This document shows, one piece after another, positions 34,177-41,894 of a stretch of DNA of 52,973 nucleotides. Source of the DNA: CAXSDR01 sp964236445 (lineage in GTDB: Bacteria; Actinomycetota; Actinomycetes; Motilibacterales; Motilibacteraceae); contig CAXSDR010000008.1 of the NCBI GenBank assembly GCA_964236445.1, positions 1 through 52,973 on the forward strand, read 5' to 3'. The notes under the pieces are model-generated. The model worked only from the letters and a program-made list of their open reading frames with translations. It was not told the origin of the DNA and made no database searches. The position numbers and the translations under genes are program-made. Numbering within the stretch: the stretch's first letter is position 1; each line of letters begins with the position of its first letter.

Positions 34177-35513
34177 GCCGCACCGGTGACCCCGCAGTCC
34201 AGCTTCGGTCGGTGAGCAAGCGCTATCGACGGCACCGTGACCGCCGCGGCAGTCTCAAGGAGCTCATCGTCCGTGGCCGTCCGCGCCAGATCGAGGAGTT
34301 CTGGGCGTTGCGCAACGTCTCGCTCTCGGTTCCACGTGGTTCGGTGTTTGGGTTGCTCGGTCACAACGGCAGCGGCAAGTCGTCCGCGCTCAAGGTCATC
34401 GGCGGCATCACGCGACCAACGTCGGGCAGCGTCGTCACGCAGGGTCGAGTCGCGGCCCTGATCGAGCTCGGTGCAGGGTTCCATCCCGACATGACCGGCC
34501 GGGAGAACATTCGGCTGAACGGTTCGATCCTCGGGCTGAGCCGCCGCGACGTCGAGTCCGCCATCGGCGAGATCATCGACTTCAGCGGGCTGGATGATTT
34601 CGTCGATGAGCCGGTCAAGACGTACTCCAGCGGGATGTACGTCCGTCTCGGGTTCTCCGTCGCCGTGCACATGCGACCGGACGTGCTGCTGGTGGACGAG
34701 GTGCTGGCCGTCGGGGACGAGGACTTCCAACGTCGCTGTCTGGACCATCTGCACTCGCTGCGCAAGTCTGGCTGCACGATCATCTTGGTCAGTCATGCTC
34801 TCGGGTTGGTGGAGTCGCTCTGCGACGAAGTCGCCTGGCTCGACCACGGTGAGCTCGAATCGACCGGGCCGGCATCAAGAATCGTCGAGGACTACCTCGC
34901 CCGCGTCAACGCCACCGAGGCAATGCACGCGCCCCCTGAGCCGGCGGCGGCGGTGGAGATCGGGGCCCGCTCGGGCACCGGTGAGGTGCGCGTGACGAGG
35001 GTCGAGCTGGTCGACGAGCAGGGATCACCCGTTCCGCACGCCATCGCCGGCGTCGACATGCGCTTGCGGCTGTGGCTGCTGGCCCGGGAGCAGGTCGACG
35101 ACTTCGTGGTGGGTGTGGAGTTCCATTCCGACACCGGCGGACACGTGACGCTGAACTCCAGGCAGACGGGTGAGCGACTCGGCCCGATCATGGGAGAGCA
35201 GCCCGTCGACATCACCTTTCCCGGCGGGCCGCTCAACAGCGGGCACTACCGCCTGCACACGGCCGTCGTTGATGACAGTCTCACCAGGACGTTCGACCGC
35301 TGGACCGATGCCGCGGAGCTGATCGTGAGGAACGGCCCCGGTCCTGAGCGCTACGGCATGGTGACCTTGCCCGGCTCGTTCCGGATCGCGCGACGACACG
35401 CTGGCAGGTTAAGCAGTGACGGCATTCCAGGGCGACTCAGCCCTTCGGCCACACCCGCTGCTCGGGCGGCACCGGCTGGGGAAAGCCAGGCTGGCCCCAC
35501 GCTGGATGGATGA
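34173..35513 (+). CDS. wzt: Polysaccharide ABC exporter ATPase with C-terminal Wzt domain
   Basis: A 446-residue protein in two parts. Residues 1-240 are the ATPase: Walker A GHNGSGKSS (Lys69), Q-loop region, signature TYSSGMYVRLGFSVA, Walker B VLLVDEVLAVGDEDF and the H-loop LVSHA. Residues about 270-405 form the Wzt_C-like beta-sandwich (VRVTRVELVDEQG, MRLRLWLLAREQVDDFVVGVEFH, ITFPGGPLNSGHYRLHTAVVDD), which in Gram-negative Wzt binds the modified end of the glycan. A Pro/Ala-rich tail of about 35 residues overlaps the convergent gene at 35437. A carbohydrate-binding exporter implies a capped or methylated glycan, and methyltransferases lie nearby. Confidence 0.92.
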   Translation: MSRTGDPAVQLRSVSKRYRRHRDRRGSLKELIVRGRPRQIEEFWALRNVSLSVPRGSVFGLLGHNGSGKSSALKVIGGITRPTSGSVVTQGRVAALIELGAGFHPDMTGRENIRLNGSILGLSRRDVESAIGEIIDFSGLDDFVDEPVKTYSSGMYVRLGFSVAVHMRPDVLLVDEVLAVGDEDFQRRCLDHLHSLRKSGCTIILVSHALGLVESLCDEVAWLDHGELESTGPASRIVEDYLARVNATEAMHAPPEPAAAVEIGARSGTGEVRVTRVELVDEQGSPVPHAIAGVDMRLRLWLLAREQVDDFVVGVEFHSDTGGHVTLNSRQTGERLGPIMGEQPVDITFPGGPLNSGHYRLHTAVVDDSLTRTFDRWTDAAELIVRNGPGPERYGMVTLPGSFRIARRHAGRLSSDGIPGRLSPSATPAARAAPAGESQAGPTLDG

Positions 35514-36297
35514 CCTCTGTGGGGGTGACCATCGGTTGCAGAGCTGCAGACTCGACCGTGGCCGAGAACAGTGTCCCGTCATATCCCCACCAGAGCCGGA
35601 CATGTCCGATCGCTGTCTTCTGCGTCAACGACATGGTGGCGATCCGGCCGCCGTTCACGTCATCGGAGACGAACACCAGATTGCACAGCGTGTGCGCCAC
35701 CAAGGAGTAGCCGTGCGCTACTGCAACCTCGTAGATCGCCAGCGCGGAGTTGCCCCAGCAGTGCCCGGGCGTGTTCACGAAGCGGATGTCGCTCGGAACG
35801 CTGGGGTTGAACTCGATGCAGACGACGTCTGCCCGCCGCTCGGAGCAGAAGTCGACGAGGACAGCCAGGTCGTCACTGTCGATGTCGATGCTCACGAGGT
35901 CGAAACGTGCCGGGGCCTGCGCGTCCGACAGGACCTGACGAAGCGAGGTTCCGGCGGGCCCCACCAGCGCACAGATGGCGTGCCCACCGAACTGCGCGAC
36001 ATTGCGCTGCAGCACGTCGGCCTTGTCGGGGTCTGCCTCGACGTGCACCCCGCGCCAGCCTCGCTCGATGAGGGCCCGGCAGTTCGACAGATGTATGCCG
36101 TCCCAGGCTCCCAGCTCGAGCAGCAGTCCATTCACGGTTCCGAGCCGCTCGAAAATGGCGGCGAGCACGCTGTCCTCGCCGAACTGCGAGAAGACGTTGA
36201 ACCGCTCGACAGCCATGACGTCCAGCTGGTCCGTGCCGTTCGGAACGACTCTCTGCCCCGGGCGGCGATTGCGTCTGACCAAACGGCTGACTGGCAT
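35437..36297 (-). CDS. FkbM-like methyltransferase domain protein
   Basis: A 286-residue protein. NVFSQFGEDSVLAAIFERLG, LLLELGAWDGIHLSNCRALIERGWRGVHVEADPDKADVLQRN is the SAM-binding motif I region, followed by FDLVSIDIDSDDLAVL and VVCIEFNP, as in FkbM-related methyltransferases found in glycan loci. The C-terminal third (WGNSALAIYEVAVAHGYSLVAHTLCNLVFV) fits the same group. ATG at 36297 is supported by TACGGT 7 nt upstream, a leaderless box; the longer frame adds 13 residues. The gene overlaps the Wzt 3' end by 77 bp on the opposite strand. The substrate is probably a sugar of the exported glycan. Confidence 0.78.
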   Translation of the reverse strand: MPVSRLVRRNRRPGQRVVPNGTDQLDVMAVERFNVFSQFGEDSVLAAIFERLGTVNGLLLELGAWDGIHLSNCRALIERGWRGVHVEADPDKADVLQRNVAQFGGHAICALVGPAGTSLRQVLSDAQAPARFDLVSIDIDSDDLAVLVDFCSERRADVVCIEFNPSVPSDIRFVNTPGHCWGNSALAIYEVAVAHGYSLVAHTLCNLVFVSDDVNGGRIATMSLTQKTAIGHVRLWWGYDGTLFSATVESAALQPMVTPTEVIHPAWGQPGFPQPVPPEQRVWPKG

Positions 36298-36764
36298 GAC
36301 CCAAACCGTAACCGAAGCGGAGAACCGAGGAGTCATGCATGCGTGCCGTCCGTGTCCCGTGCCGTCCTCGTCGTGGGAACCGGTGAGGTGCGGTGGCGCG
36401 CTCGAGCTCGGCGGCCACAGCGGAGCGACGATTCATCGGCATCGCCGGGGACAATCAATTCCAGCTGACACCCGAGCGCCTGGGACCCGTCCCTGGCGAG
36501 GGTCAAGCGTGGCTCGTGCTCGCCTGCGGACCTCTCAACTGCAGGCATCAGCGGCCCATCAGTTCAGGGTGTAGTCGGCCAAGGAGCGGCGGTGGTCGGA
36601 TGAGGGTCGAGGTCCCGCACTGCACGATCCCCTCGCGCATACGTCGTGCGGTCCGCCGGGTCAGCCGGTGGAACCGGGGTCGCAGCACAGCGACCCGAGC
36701 CTGCAGCACCGAGCTCGCCCCCGTGTAATTCAGCGCTCGGCGATCACCGTCGCCGACATGTCCG
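36298..36764. other. Non-coding gap of about 470 bp
   Basis: No frame with convincing coding character was found. Short open frames on both strands read as Arg-rich, low-complexity peptides without a start signal. The first 15 bp hold the leaderless promoter of the FkbM-like gene. The right edge grades into the IS630-type transposase remnant, so part of this gap may be older mobile-element debris. Confidence 0.5.
36305..36310 (-). promoter_or_regulatory. Predicted leaderless -10 box of the FkbM-like gene
   Basis: TACGGT on the minus strand ends 7 nt before the ATG at 36297. The identical hexamer precedes the leaderless-type methyltransferase gene at 49469. Confidence 0.42.
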
Positions 36765-36910
36765 TGAACTGCATCATCGAAGGCCAAGCCATCCACCGTC
36801 CGCAGCGTCCGTGAACTCGACAAGACGATCCGCACCTTCGTCGACGGCTGGACGAGCGCTGCCACCCCTTCAGCTGGACCAAAACCACCGACGAAACCCT
36901 CAAGAGAGTT
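36765..36910 (+). pseudogene. IS630-family transposase remnant (C-terminal end)
   Basis: Pieces of a DDE transposase C-terminus appear in different frames. SVRELDKTIRTFVDGW is read from 36804, then after a one-base shift ERCHPFSWTKTTDETLK. This matches the IS630 pattern (R)SVxELxxxIRxFIDGWNxRCHPFxWTKTAD. A QAIHR piece upstream is in yet another frame. No N-terminus, terminal inverted repeats or TA duplications were found. It abuts the stop of the gtrA-like gene, so the element probably inserted there and decayed. Confidence 0.65.
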
Positions 36911-37321
36911 TCAGGCCACCGAGGACATCGGCGAGCGAGACCTGCGGACAAGTACCCAGCGACCAGCGAGGTAGTTCAGGGGCGCGGTGACGCAAAGCGA
37001 GCCGATGCCCGCGAACAGTGGCGAGAGCCCCAGGCCGTCCTGGAGCATGGCGAGAAGGCAGATTCCCACACCGAAGACGCCGAGGTAGGCCAGGAAGACG
37101 GCAATCACCTGACGTCCTACGCTGGCGACGCGGAAGACGAACCGCCCGCTCATCGAGGCGCTGAAGAAGAGCCCGGCGACGTAAGCGGTGGAGTAGGCCG
37201 GCGCAAGCGGGAGCACGTGCTGAAGAAGCCAATAGAGTCCGATGCTCAGCACCGAGTTGGCCGCGCCGAGCACCAGGAAGCGCAAACCTTGCCTCAGCTC
37301 GGTGTGGAGCTCAGTCTTCAT
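36911..37321 (-). CDS. GtrA-family membrane protein
   Basis: A 136-residue protein with four membrane helices, the standard GtrA size: QGLRFLVLGAANSVLSIGLYWLL, AYSTAYVAGLFFSASMSGRFVFR, VIAVFLAYLGVFGVGICLLAML and GIGSLCVTAPLNYLAGRWVLVRR. GtrA proteins are thought to flip undecaprenyl-phosphate-linked sugars made by GtrB for side-branch glycosylation. It overlaps the upstream methyltransferase gene (ATGA, 37318-37321). A GtrB-like GT2 gene is divergent 700 bp away at 38063. Its function is inferred from the family and neighbours. Confidence 0.9.
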   Translation of the reverse strand: MKTELHTELRQGLRFLVLGAANSVLSIGLYWLLQHVLPLAPAYSTAYVAGLFFSASMSGRFVFRVASVGRQVIAVFLAYLGVFGVGICLLAMLQDGLGLSPLFAGIGSLCVTAPLNYLAGRWVLVRRSRSPMSSVA

Positions 37322-38016
37322 CCGGGCTTGCGGGCCGTCAGCAGCAGCGACACGCCGGGCAGGCGGCCGACGGGCAGATAGCGCTCCGCGACGACGACGG
37401 CGCGCAGAGCCAGGTTTAGCGGCCCGCTCGGCTCATCCAGGTCGCTCCCGGTTGACGAGCGACGCTTCATGGCCACGACCGGGCGCAGCAGCACGTTCCA
37501 GGAGCGGATCGTGACGTCTTGGAAGCCGGCCCCGGAGACGAGCGCGAGCAGTTGCGCCCTCTCATAACGCCTGACGTGGTCAACCGCAACGTCATGTGCG
37601 GACCACAGCCGCATGTCCGCCGGAACCGCGACGAGGAGGAGGCCGCCGGGCGCCAGACAGCGGAAGAGCTCCGCGGTCGCTCTCTGGTCGTCCTCGATGT
37701 GCTCGAGGACGTCGAAGGCAACGGCCAGACCCAGTTGCCCGTCCGCGATCGGTAGTGCGGTGGCGTCACCGCGCGCCACCGTGAGGCCCCGTCCTTGGGC
37801 CAGCGCCGCACCCGCCACCGAATATTCGAGGGCAAGGCACTCATAGCCGGCCGCCCGCATCACCCGGGTGTTGCCCCCAGCCGCGGCTCCGACGTCGAGG
37901 GCTCTGCCCCGCTGCTGCCGGGTCGTCAGGGCCTTGGCGATCAGCCAGCGTCGTTCGGCGTACCACCAGTGCCGGTCCTCGAGGCGGCCCAACTTCTCGA
38001 TCTCCTGCTTCTCCAT
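37318..38016 (-). CDS. Class I SAM methyltransferase
   Basis: A 232-residue methyltransferase with a Methyltransf_11-type core: LDVGAAAGGNTRVM (motif I), GDATALPIADGQLGLAVAFDVLEHIEDD (motif II-III) and CLAPGGLLLVAVPA. The N-terminal EDRHWWYAERRWLI segment is characteristic of methyltransferases encoded beside GT2/GtrA genes. CATACT lies 7 nt before the ATG, an approximate leaderless box. It is coupled to gtrA and divergent from the GtrB-like gene, with 46 bp between the starts. Its acceptor is probably a lipid-linked sugar or glycan, but this is context only. Confidence 0.85.
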   Translation of the reverse strand: MEKQEIEKLGRLEDRHWWYAERRWLIAKALTTRQQRGRALDVGAAAGGNTRVMRAAGYECLALEYSVAGAALAQGRGLTVARGDATALPIADGQLGLAVAFDVLEHIEDDQRATAELFRCLAPGGLLLVAVPADMRLWSAHDVAVDHVRRYERAQLLALVSGAGFQDVTIRSWNVLLRPVVAMKRRSSTGSDLDEPSGPLNLALRAVVVAERYLPVGRLPGVSLLLTARKPG

Positions 38017-38062
38017 CGCCGTTAGTATGCCGGAGCCTGGTCAACGACTCGAGGGAGCCCAC

Positions 38063-39067
38063 GTGTTGTCGGTGGTCGTGCCGATGTTCAACGAGGAGGA
38101 CTCGCTTCCCCTCTTCGTCCAAAGACTTCGTCCCATTCTCGATGCATTGACGGTTCCCTACGAGGTGGTTTGCGTCGACGACGGCAGTCTGGACGGCACT
38201 GCGGGCGCGCTCGCGTCGCAAACTGAGGGCTGGCCGGAGCTGCGTCTCGTACGCCTGCGCCGCAATGCGGGCCATCAGGCGGCTCTGACCGCCGGATTGG
38301 ACGCGTCGCGCGGCGACTGGGTGGTGACGATCGATGCCGATCTGCAGGACCCGCCCGAGGTCATCCCGCAGATGCTCACGGCGGCGGTGGCGAGCGGGGT
38401 GGACGTCGTCTACGGCGTGCGCAACGACCGCAGCTCCGACTCCTGGTTCAAACGGACGACCGCTTCGATGTACTACCGGCTGATGCGCCGAAGCGCCGGC
38501 GTGGAGCTACCGCATCATGCCGGCGACTTCCGACTTCTCAGCCGGGCCGCCGTGCTCGAGCTGGCCGCGCTGCCCGAGCAGGGCCGGGTCTATCGGCTGC
38601 TCATCCCGTATATGGGATTTCGGAGCGCTACGGTGGAATATGTGCGCGATGCCCGGGTCGCGGGGGAGAGCAAATATCCGCTGCACAAGATGGTCAAGCT
38701 CGCGGCCGAGAGTTTCCTGTCGTTTACGACGGCGCCATTGCGCTTCGCCACCTGGTTGGGGCTGCTCGGGGGCGTTGTGTGCTCCGCGTTCGCTCTGCTG
38801 GCGTTGTTCGCCTACTTCGCAGGCTCGACGCTTCCCGGGTGGGCGTCGGTCGCCATCGTCCTGGGCTTCGCCAGCGCAACGCAGTTCCTGTTCCTCGGAC
38901 TGCTAGGCGAATACGTTGCCCGGATCTACGCCGAGCTTCAGGCTCGCCCCCGTTATTTCGTCGAACCAAGTGATGCTGGCGATGCTGAGTCGATTCACCC
39001 CGGCCAAGACGTTCGCCGCGTCGGACGTCAGACCGCGCAAGTTCTCCCGTCCCTGCCCGACCTTTAG
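38063..39067 (+). CDS. GtrB-like undecaprenyl-phosphate glycosyltransferase (GT2)
   Basis: A 334-residue GT2 with a C-terminal membrane hairpin. LSVVVPMFNEEDSLPLFVQRL, VVCVDDGSLDGTAGAL, RNAGHQAALTAGLDASRGDWVVTIDADLQDPPEVIPQML with the Asp-Ala-Asp, YYRLMRRSAG and AGESKYPLHKMVKLA are diagnostic of GtrB/DPMS-III enzymes that transfer a sugar to undecaprenyl phosphate. Two helices follow (LGLLGGVVCSAFALLALFAYF and ASVAIVLGFASATQFLFLGLLG). GTG at 38063 with GAGGGAG 6 nt upstream is chosen; an ATG at 38027 is possible. It is the donor-making partner expected for GtrA. Confidence 0.9.
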   Translation: MLSVVVPMFNEEDSLPLFVQRLRPILDALTVPYEVVCVDDGSLDGTAGALASQTEGWPELRLVRLRRNAGHQAALTAGLDASRGDWVVTIDADLQDPPEVIPQMLTAAVASGVDVVYGVRNDRSSDSWFKRTTASMYYRLMRRSAGVELPHHAGDFRLLSRAAVLELAALPEQGRVYRLLIPYMGFRSATVEYVRDARVAGESKYPLHKMVKLAAESFLSFTTAPLRFATWLGLLGGVVCSAFALLALFAYFAGSTLPGWASVAIVLGFASATQFLFLGLLGEYVARIYAELQARPRYFVEPSDAGDAESIHPGQDVRRVGRQTAQVLPSLPDL

Positions 39068-39070
39068 ACT
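39065..39070 (+). promoter_or_regulatory. Predicted -10 box for the DUF6311 gene
   Basis: TAGACT in the context CTTTAGACTGCCGG overlaps the stop codon of the GtrB-like gene and lies 57 bp before the next ATG. The same string, with small changes, occurs at 9584 and 13555. Confidence 0.35.
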
Positions 39071-39126
39071 GCCGGTGGCGGTTCCTCTGACCGCGCCGAG
39101 TGCGGTCAACCCCCAGTGGAGTCACG

Positions 39127-40914
39127 ATGCAGTTGAGCGACCGGTCCATTCGCGAGAGCGCACACACGCCGGTAGCGGAGTCGGAGCCGGACGGCCGTGC
39201 ACCCGGCGGCTTCGGCTTGCACCGCCTGCGCGCCCTCACCCACCGTCGGCAGCGTAAGAGCAGGTCAGCTGTTTTCGCTGTCGGTTGGCTCGCCGTCGCC
39301 GCAACACCCGGCTTGATCGTCTTCCTGCTACTCTTCCGATCAATTCTGGACCCGCGGCACATGGGGTGGTTGTTCGCCAACAACCCGATCACCTTCGACA
39401 TCGCGACGTCCGGAATGGGTTGGCTTTATTTCTCCAACGACTCCTGGCGCTGGCCGATCGGCAGCAATCCGCACTACGGCGGACATGTCGCTGATTCACT
39501 TCTGTTCAGCGACTCGATGCCGAGCTTCTCTGTGCCACTCAAGCTTCTCTTCAAGCTCGTCGGCAGCGGGGGCGAGACCCAAGTGCTCGGCTTGTCGCTG
39601 CTCACATGTCTTTTATTGCAATCAGCTTTCGGCCACGCATTGATCCGGACTCTCGGCGGCAGTCGCTTGCTGGCGGTGCTGGGTTCGGTCTTCTTCGTCA
39701 CATCTCCGGTCCTGCTGTTCCGGTGGAACATCGCCTCTCTCTTCTGGCAGTGGCTGGTTCTGGCCGGAATGCTCATCGTGGTGTCACAGCTGCCTCCCTG
39801 GAAGCGCACCCTGTCATGGTCGTTGCTCGTCATCGTCGCCAGCGGAATCACGCCCTATATCGCCCTCATGACTTTGTGCACGGCTGGTTTCGACCAGCTT
39901 GTGCGAGGTGTCGTGCACCGTGCGTGGCTTTGGACCGTCGCGGGGCTCGCCTTGGTGGGTGGCAGCGCCTACGTCGGGCTCGTGACATGGGGAACGTTTT
40001 CCATCCCGTCCGGAGAGGCACCTCTCACTGACCTGGGCCTCTACTCCGCGAATCTCCTGGCGCTCGTAGACGGTTCTGGCCTCAGCTACTTCGTCGGAGA
40101 CGTGCGCGGAGGGACCGGCGAAGGGACTCTCTTTGTTGGTGGGGGCGTGCTTGTCCTTCTGTTCTGTGCGACAGGTGCACTGCTGACGTCGCCTTGGACG
40201 CGTCCGACGCTCGCGAGCGTGAAAGACTCTGTCGAGAGACGACCAGCAGTTGCGGTTCTTGCGGTATCAAGTGCTTTTCTCGCGATGCTGGCGGCGCTTC
40301 CCGTCTTGCGTTTGGGCGGCGCCGGCCGGACGCTGCCGTTGCCCGACAAGTTTCTGCATATCCTCGCCATCTTCCGCGCCAACGGGCGTTTCGGCTGGCC
40401 TTTGATGTATCTCGTAATGTTGGTTGCCGTGTTGTTCGCAGCACGTATCTTCAGAGGTCGCGGCACGGCAGTGGTCGCTGTTGCCCTGCTTCTACAGCTC
40501 GTCGACACCCAGAATGTCTTTCGAGCGGTTCACACACAGGTGACAGCATCGGCTCGACAGATGCCGGAACATCAGATGGAGCTGGACCCCATCATGCAGA
40601 GCCCAGGCATCACCGCATTCGAGGTCGTCCCAGCTTTTCCTTACCCACCAGATCTGCCCTATCGCGAGCTCGGCCTCGCAGCCGAAAGGGCGGGGTTGCC
40701 GACGACCTCCATGGGCTATTTCAATCGTTACGACACCGCCGCCATCGGCCGAATCCAGGCGGCGGGTCTGGCAGCCGTGCAAGGACGTCATCTGAGGCGC
40801 GACACGATCTACGTCGTCAAAAAGGATTTGTACGATGCCAACCTCAGGGCTTGGCCAGGCGCGCGGGCGCTCCTGGCTCTCGACGGATGGGAGGTCGTGC
40901 GAGCGGCTGACTGA
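39127..40914 (+). CDS. DUF6311-like polytopic membrane glycosyltransferase
   Basis: A 595-residue membrane protein with about twelve hydrophobic segments. The first outer loop reads GWLFANNPITFDIATSGMGWLYFSNDSWRWPIGSNPHYGG then SLLFSDSMPSF, a pattern typical of DUF6311 proteins, GT-C-like membrane enzymes near gtr-type genes. The last 120 residues form a soluble outer domain (MELDPIMQSPGITAFEVVPAFPYPP, TTSMGYFNRYD). It would be the third, acceptor-modifying component after GtrB and GtrA. ATG at 39127 follows GGAGTCACG; a longer frame upstream is open but crosses the predicted promoter. Enzyme activity is inferred. Confidence 0.78.
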   Translation: MQLSDRSIRESAHTPVAESEPDGRAPGGFGLHRLRALTHRRQRKSRSAVFAVGWLAVAATPGLIVFLLLFRSILDPRHMGWLFANNPITFDIATSGMGWLYFSNDSWRWPIGSNPHYGGHVADSLLFSDSMPSFSVPLKLLFKLVGSGGETQVLGLSLLTCLLLQSAFGHALIRTLGGSRLLAVLGSVFFVTSPVLLFRWNIASLFWQWLVLAGMLIVVSQLPPWKRTLSWSLLVIVASGITPYIALMTLCTAGFDQLVRGVVHRAWLWTVAGLALVGGSAYVGLVTWGTFSIPSGEAPLTDLGLYSANLLALVDGSGLSYFVGDVRGGTGEGTLFVGGGVLVLLFCATGALLTSPWTRPTLASVKDSVERRPAVAVLAVSSAFLAMLAALPVLRLGGAGRTLPLPDKFLHILAIFRANGRFGWPLMYLVMLVAVLFAARIFRGRGTAVVAVALLLQLVDTQNVFRAVHTQVTASARQMPEHQMELDPIMQSPGITAFEVVPAFPYPPDLPYRELGLAAERAGLPTTSMGYFNRYDTAAIGRIQAAGLAAVQGRHLRRDTIYVVKKDLYDANLRAWPGARALLALDGWEVVRAAD

Positions 40915-40927
40915 TTGCGCATGTTGG

Positions 40928-41713
40928 TCACCGCACCTGCGTCGTAATGAACCTGAGCTGCACATAGTTGCGCTCACCGCCGGCAGTGCACGGCGTACTT
41001 GTGCTCACGACCGGCAGCTCAGCGCGACCTCTGGCGTCCAGCGGCACCCGCAAGTTGGTCCAGAACGCCGTACTGACGTCCAGCGATCTGTTTCCGACCG
41101 TCACGGCGGCCGGCCCGCATGCAGGCGGCGTGAGCGCCATCTCCACGGAAACCGTCGTAGACGGGCGCCCGCGAAGCAGCAGGGTCCCCCGAGGCTCGTT
41201 CATCCACCAGCTGTTGCCGACGGCATCGAGCTCCGGTCGCCTGAAACCGGCGATCGGAACCACCCAGGGCACCGCACCTGGTGCGAGCACTGCCGTGGCG
41301 GGCGCCGTGATATCGGCATATGTCGATCGGCCAGCTGCGCCGACCGCGCACGGTGGGGATGCCGACACCATGCTGACGCGGGACGCGCCGGAGGCTCCGA
41401 GCCGAACAACGGTCGAGACATCTGTCGGATGGTCAATGAGGTGCGTCTCGCCGTTCACTGCAACCCTGGCGGCCCCGCACGTGGGTGCGGTGAGCCGCAA
41501 GACGACGTACAGGACGGACGAGGGGCGTCCGGTGACCCGTAGCTCCGCCCGTGGTGCTGTGACTGCCCAAGCATCCGCTCCGGTGGCGACCAAGCCTGTG
41601 AGCGCCGCTACGCCTGACGGGCCTGCCGAGCGTTCAATCGGACCGCCGCAAGCTGCGCCGACGAGCAGGCAGACGACCGCAGGAAGCGAGGTCCGGAGTC
41701 GCGGCGACCTCAT
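40928..41713 (-). CDS. Secreted protein with two homologous domains
   Basis: A 261-residue exported protein. A signal peptide (LPAVVCLLVGAAC) ends in a possible but imperfect lipobox (GAAC), so lipid attachment is uncertain. The mature part contains two similar domains of about 95 residues: AELRVTGRPSSVLYVVLRLTAPTCGAARVAVNG and GTLLLRGRPSTTVSVEMALTPPACGPAAVTVGN open them, and each closes with a V(S/V)(M/S)(V/T)S-type strand and SPPC or STPC before a GxR segment. Each domain has two cysteines at equivalent places, so a disulfide is likely. AGAGGAG precedes the ATG. No known family recognised. It converges with the DUF6311 gene. Confidence 0.75.
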   Translation of the reverse strand: MRSPRLRTSLPAVVCLLVGAACGGPIERSAGPSGVAALTGLVATGADAWAVTAPRAELRVTGRPSSVLYVVLRLTAPTCGAARVAVNGETHLIDHPTDVSTVVRLGASGASRVSMVSASPPCAVGAAGRSTYADITAPATAVLAPGAVPWVVPIAGFRRPELDAVGNSWWMNEPRGTLLLRGRPSTTVSVEMALTPPACGPAAVTVGNRSLDVSTAFWTNLRVPLDARGRAELPVVSTSTPCTAGGERNYVQLRFITTQVR

Positions 41714-41841
41714 GGCGCTCCTCTAACTACGATGATGGTGGGCGACCGCGCATGGCGCCAGACACACGGCGACGTTAGCGGATCACAGAGCGTGGATCCG
41801 CTTCTTGCCGGAGCGCTGACCGAACCGGTGGCTGTCACGAC

Positions 41842-41847
41842 TAGAGT
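41842..41847 (+). promoter_or_regulatory. Predicted -10 box for the 41895 epimerase gene
   Basis: TAGAGT lies 47 bp before the ATG at 41895, in the divergent gap after the two-domain secreted protein. A GGAAGG ribosome-binding site sits just before the start. Confidence 0.33.
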
Positions 41848-41894
41848 CTGGCGTCTGTCCAACGACACGCGCTGGACGAGGATCGGAAGGCTTG

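Noticed and set aside
36548..36865. 105-codon minus-strand frame in the 36.3-36.9 kb gap
   Set aside because: No start signal, no family pattern, and it runs antisense through the transposase remnant.
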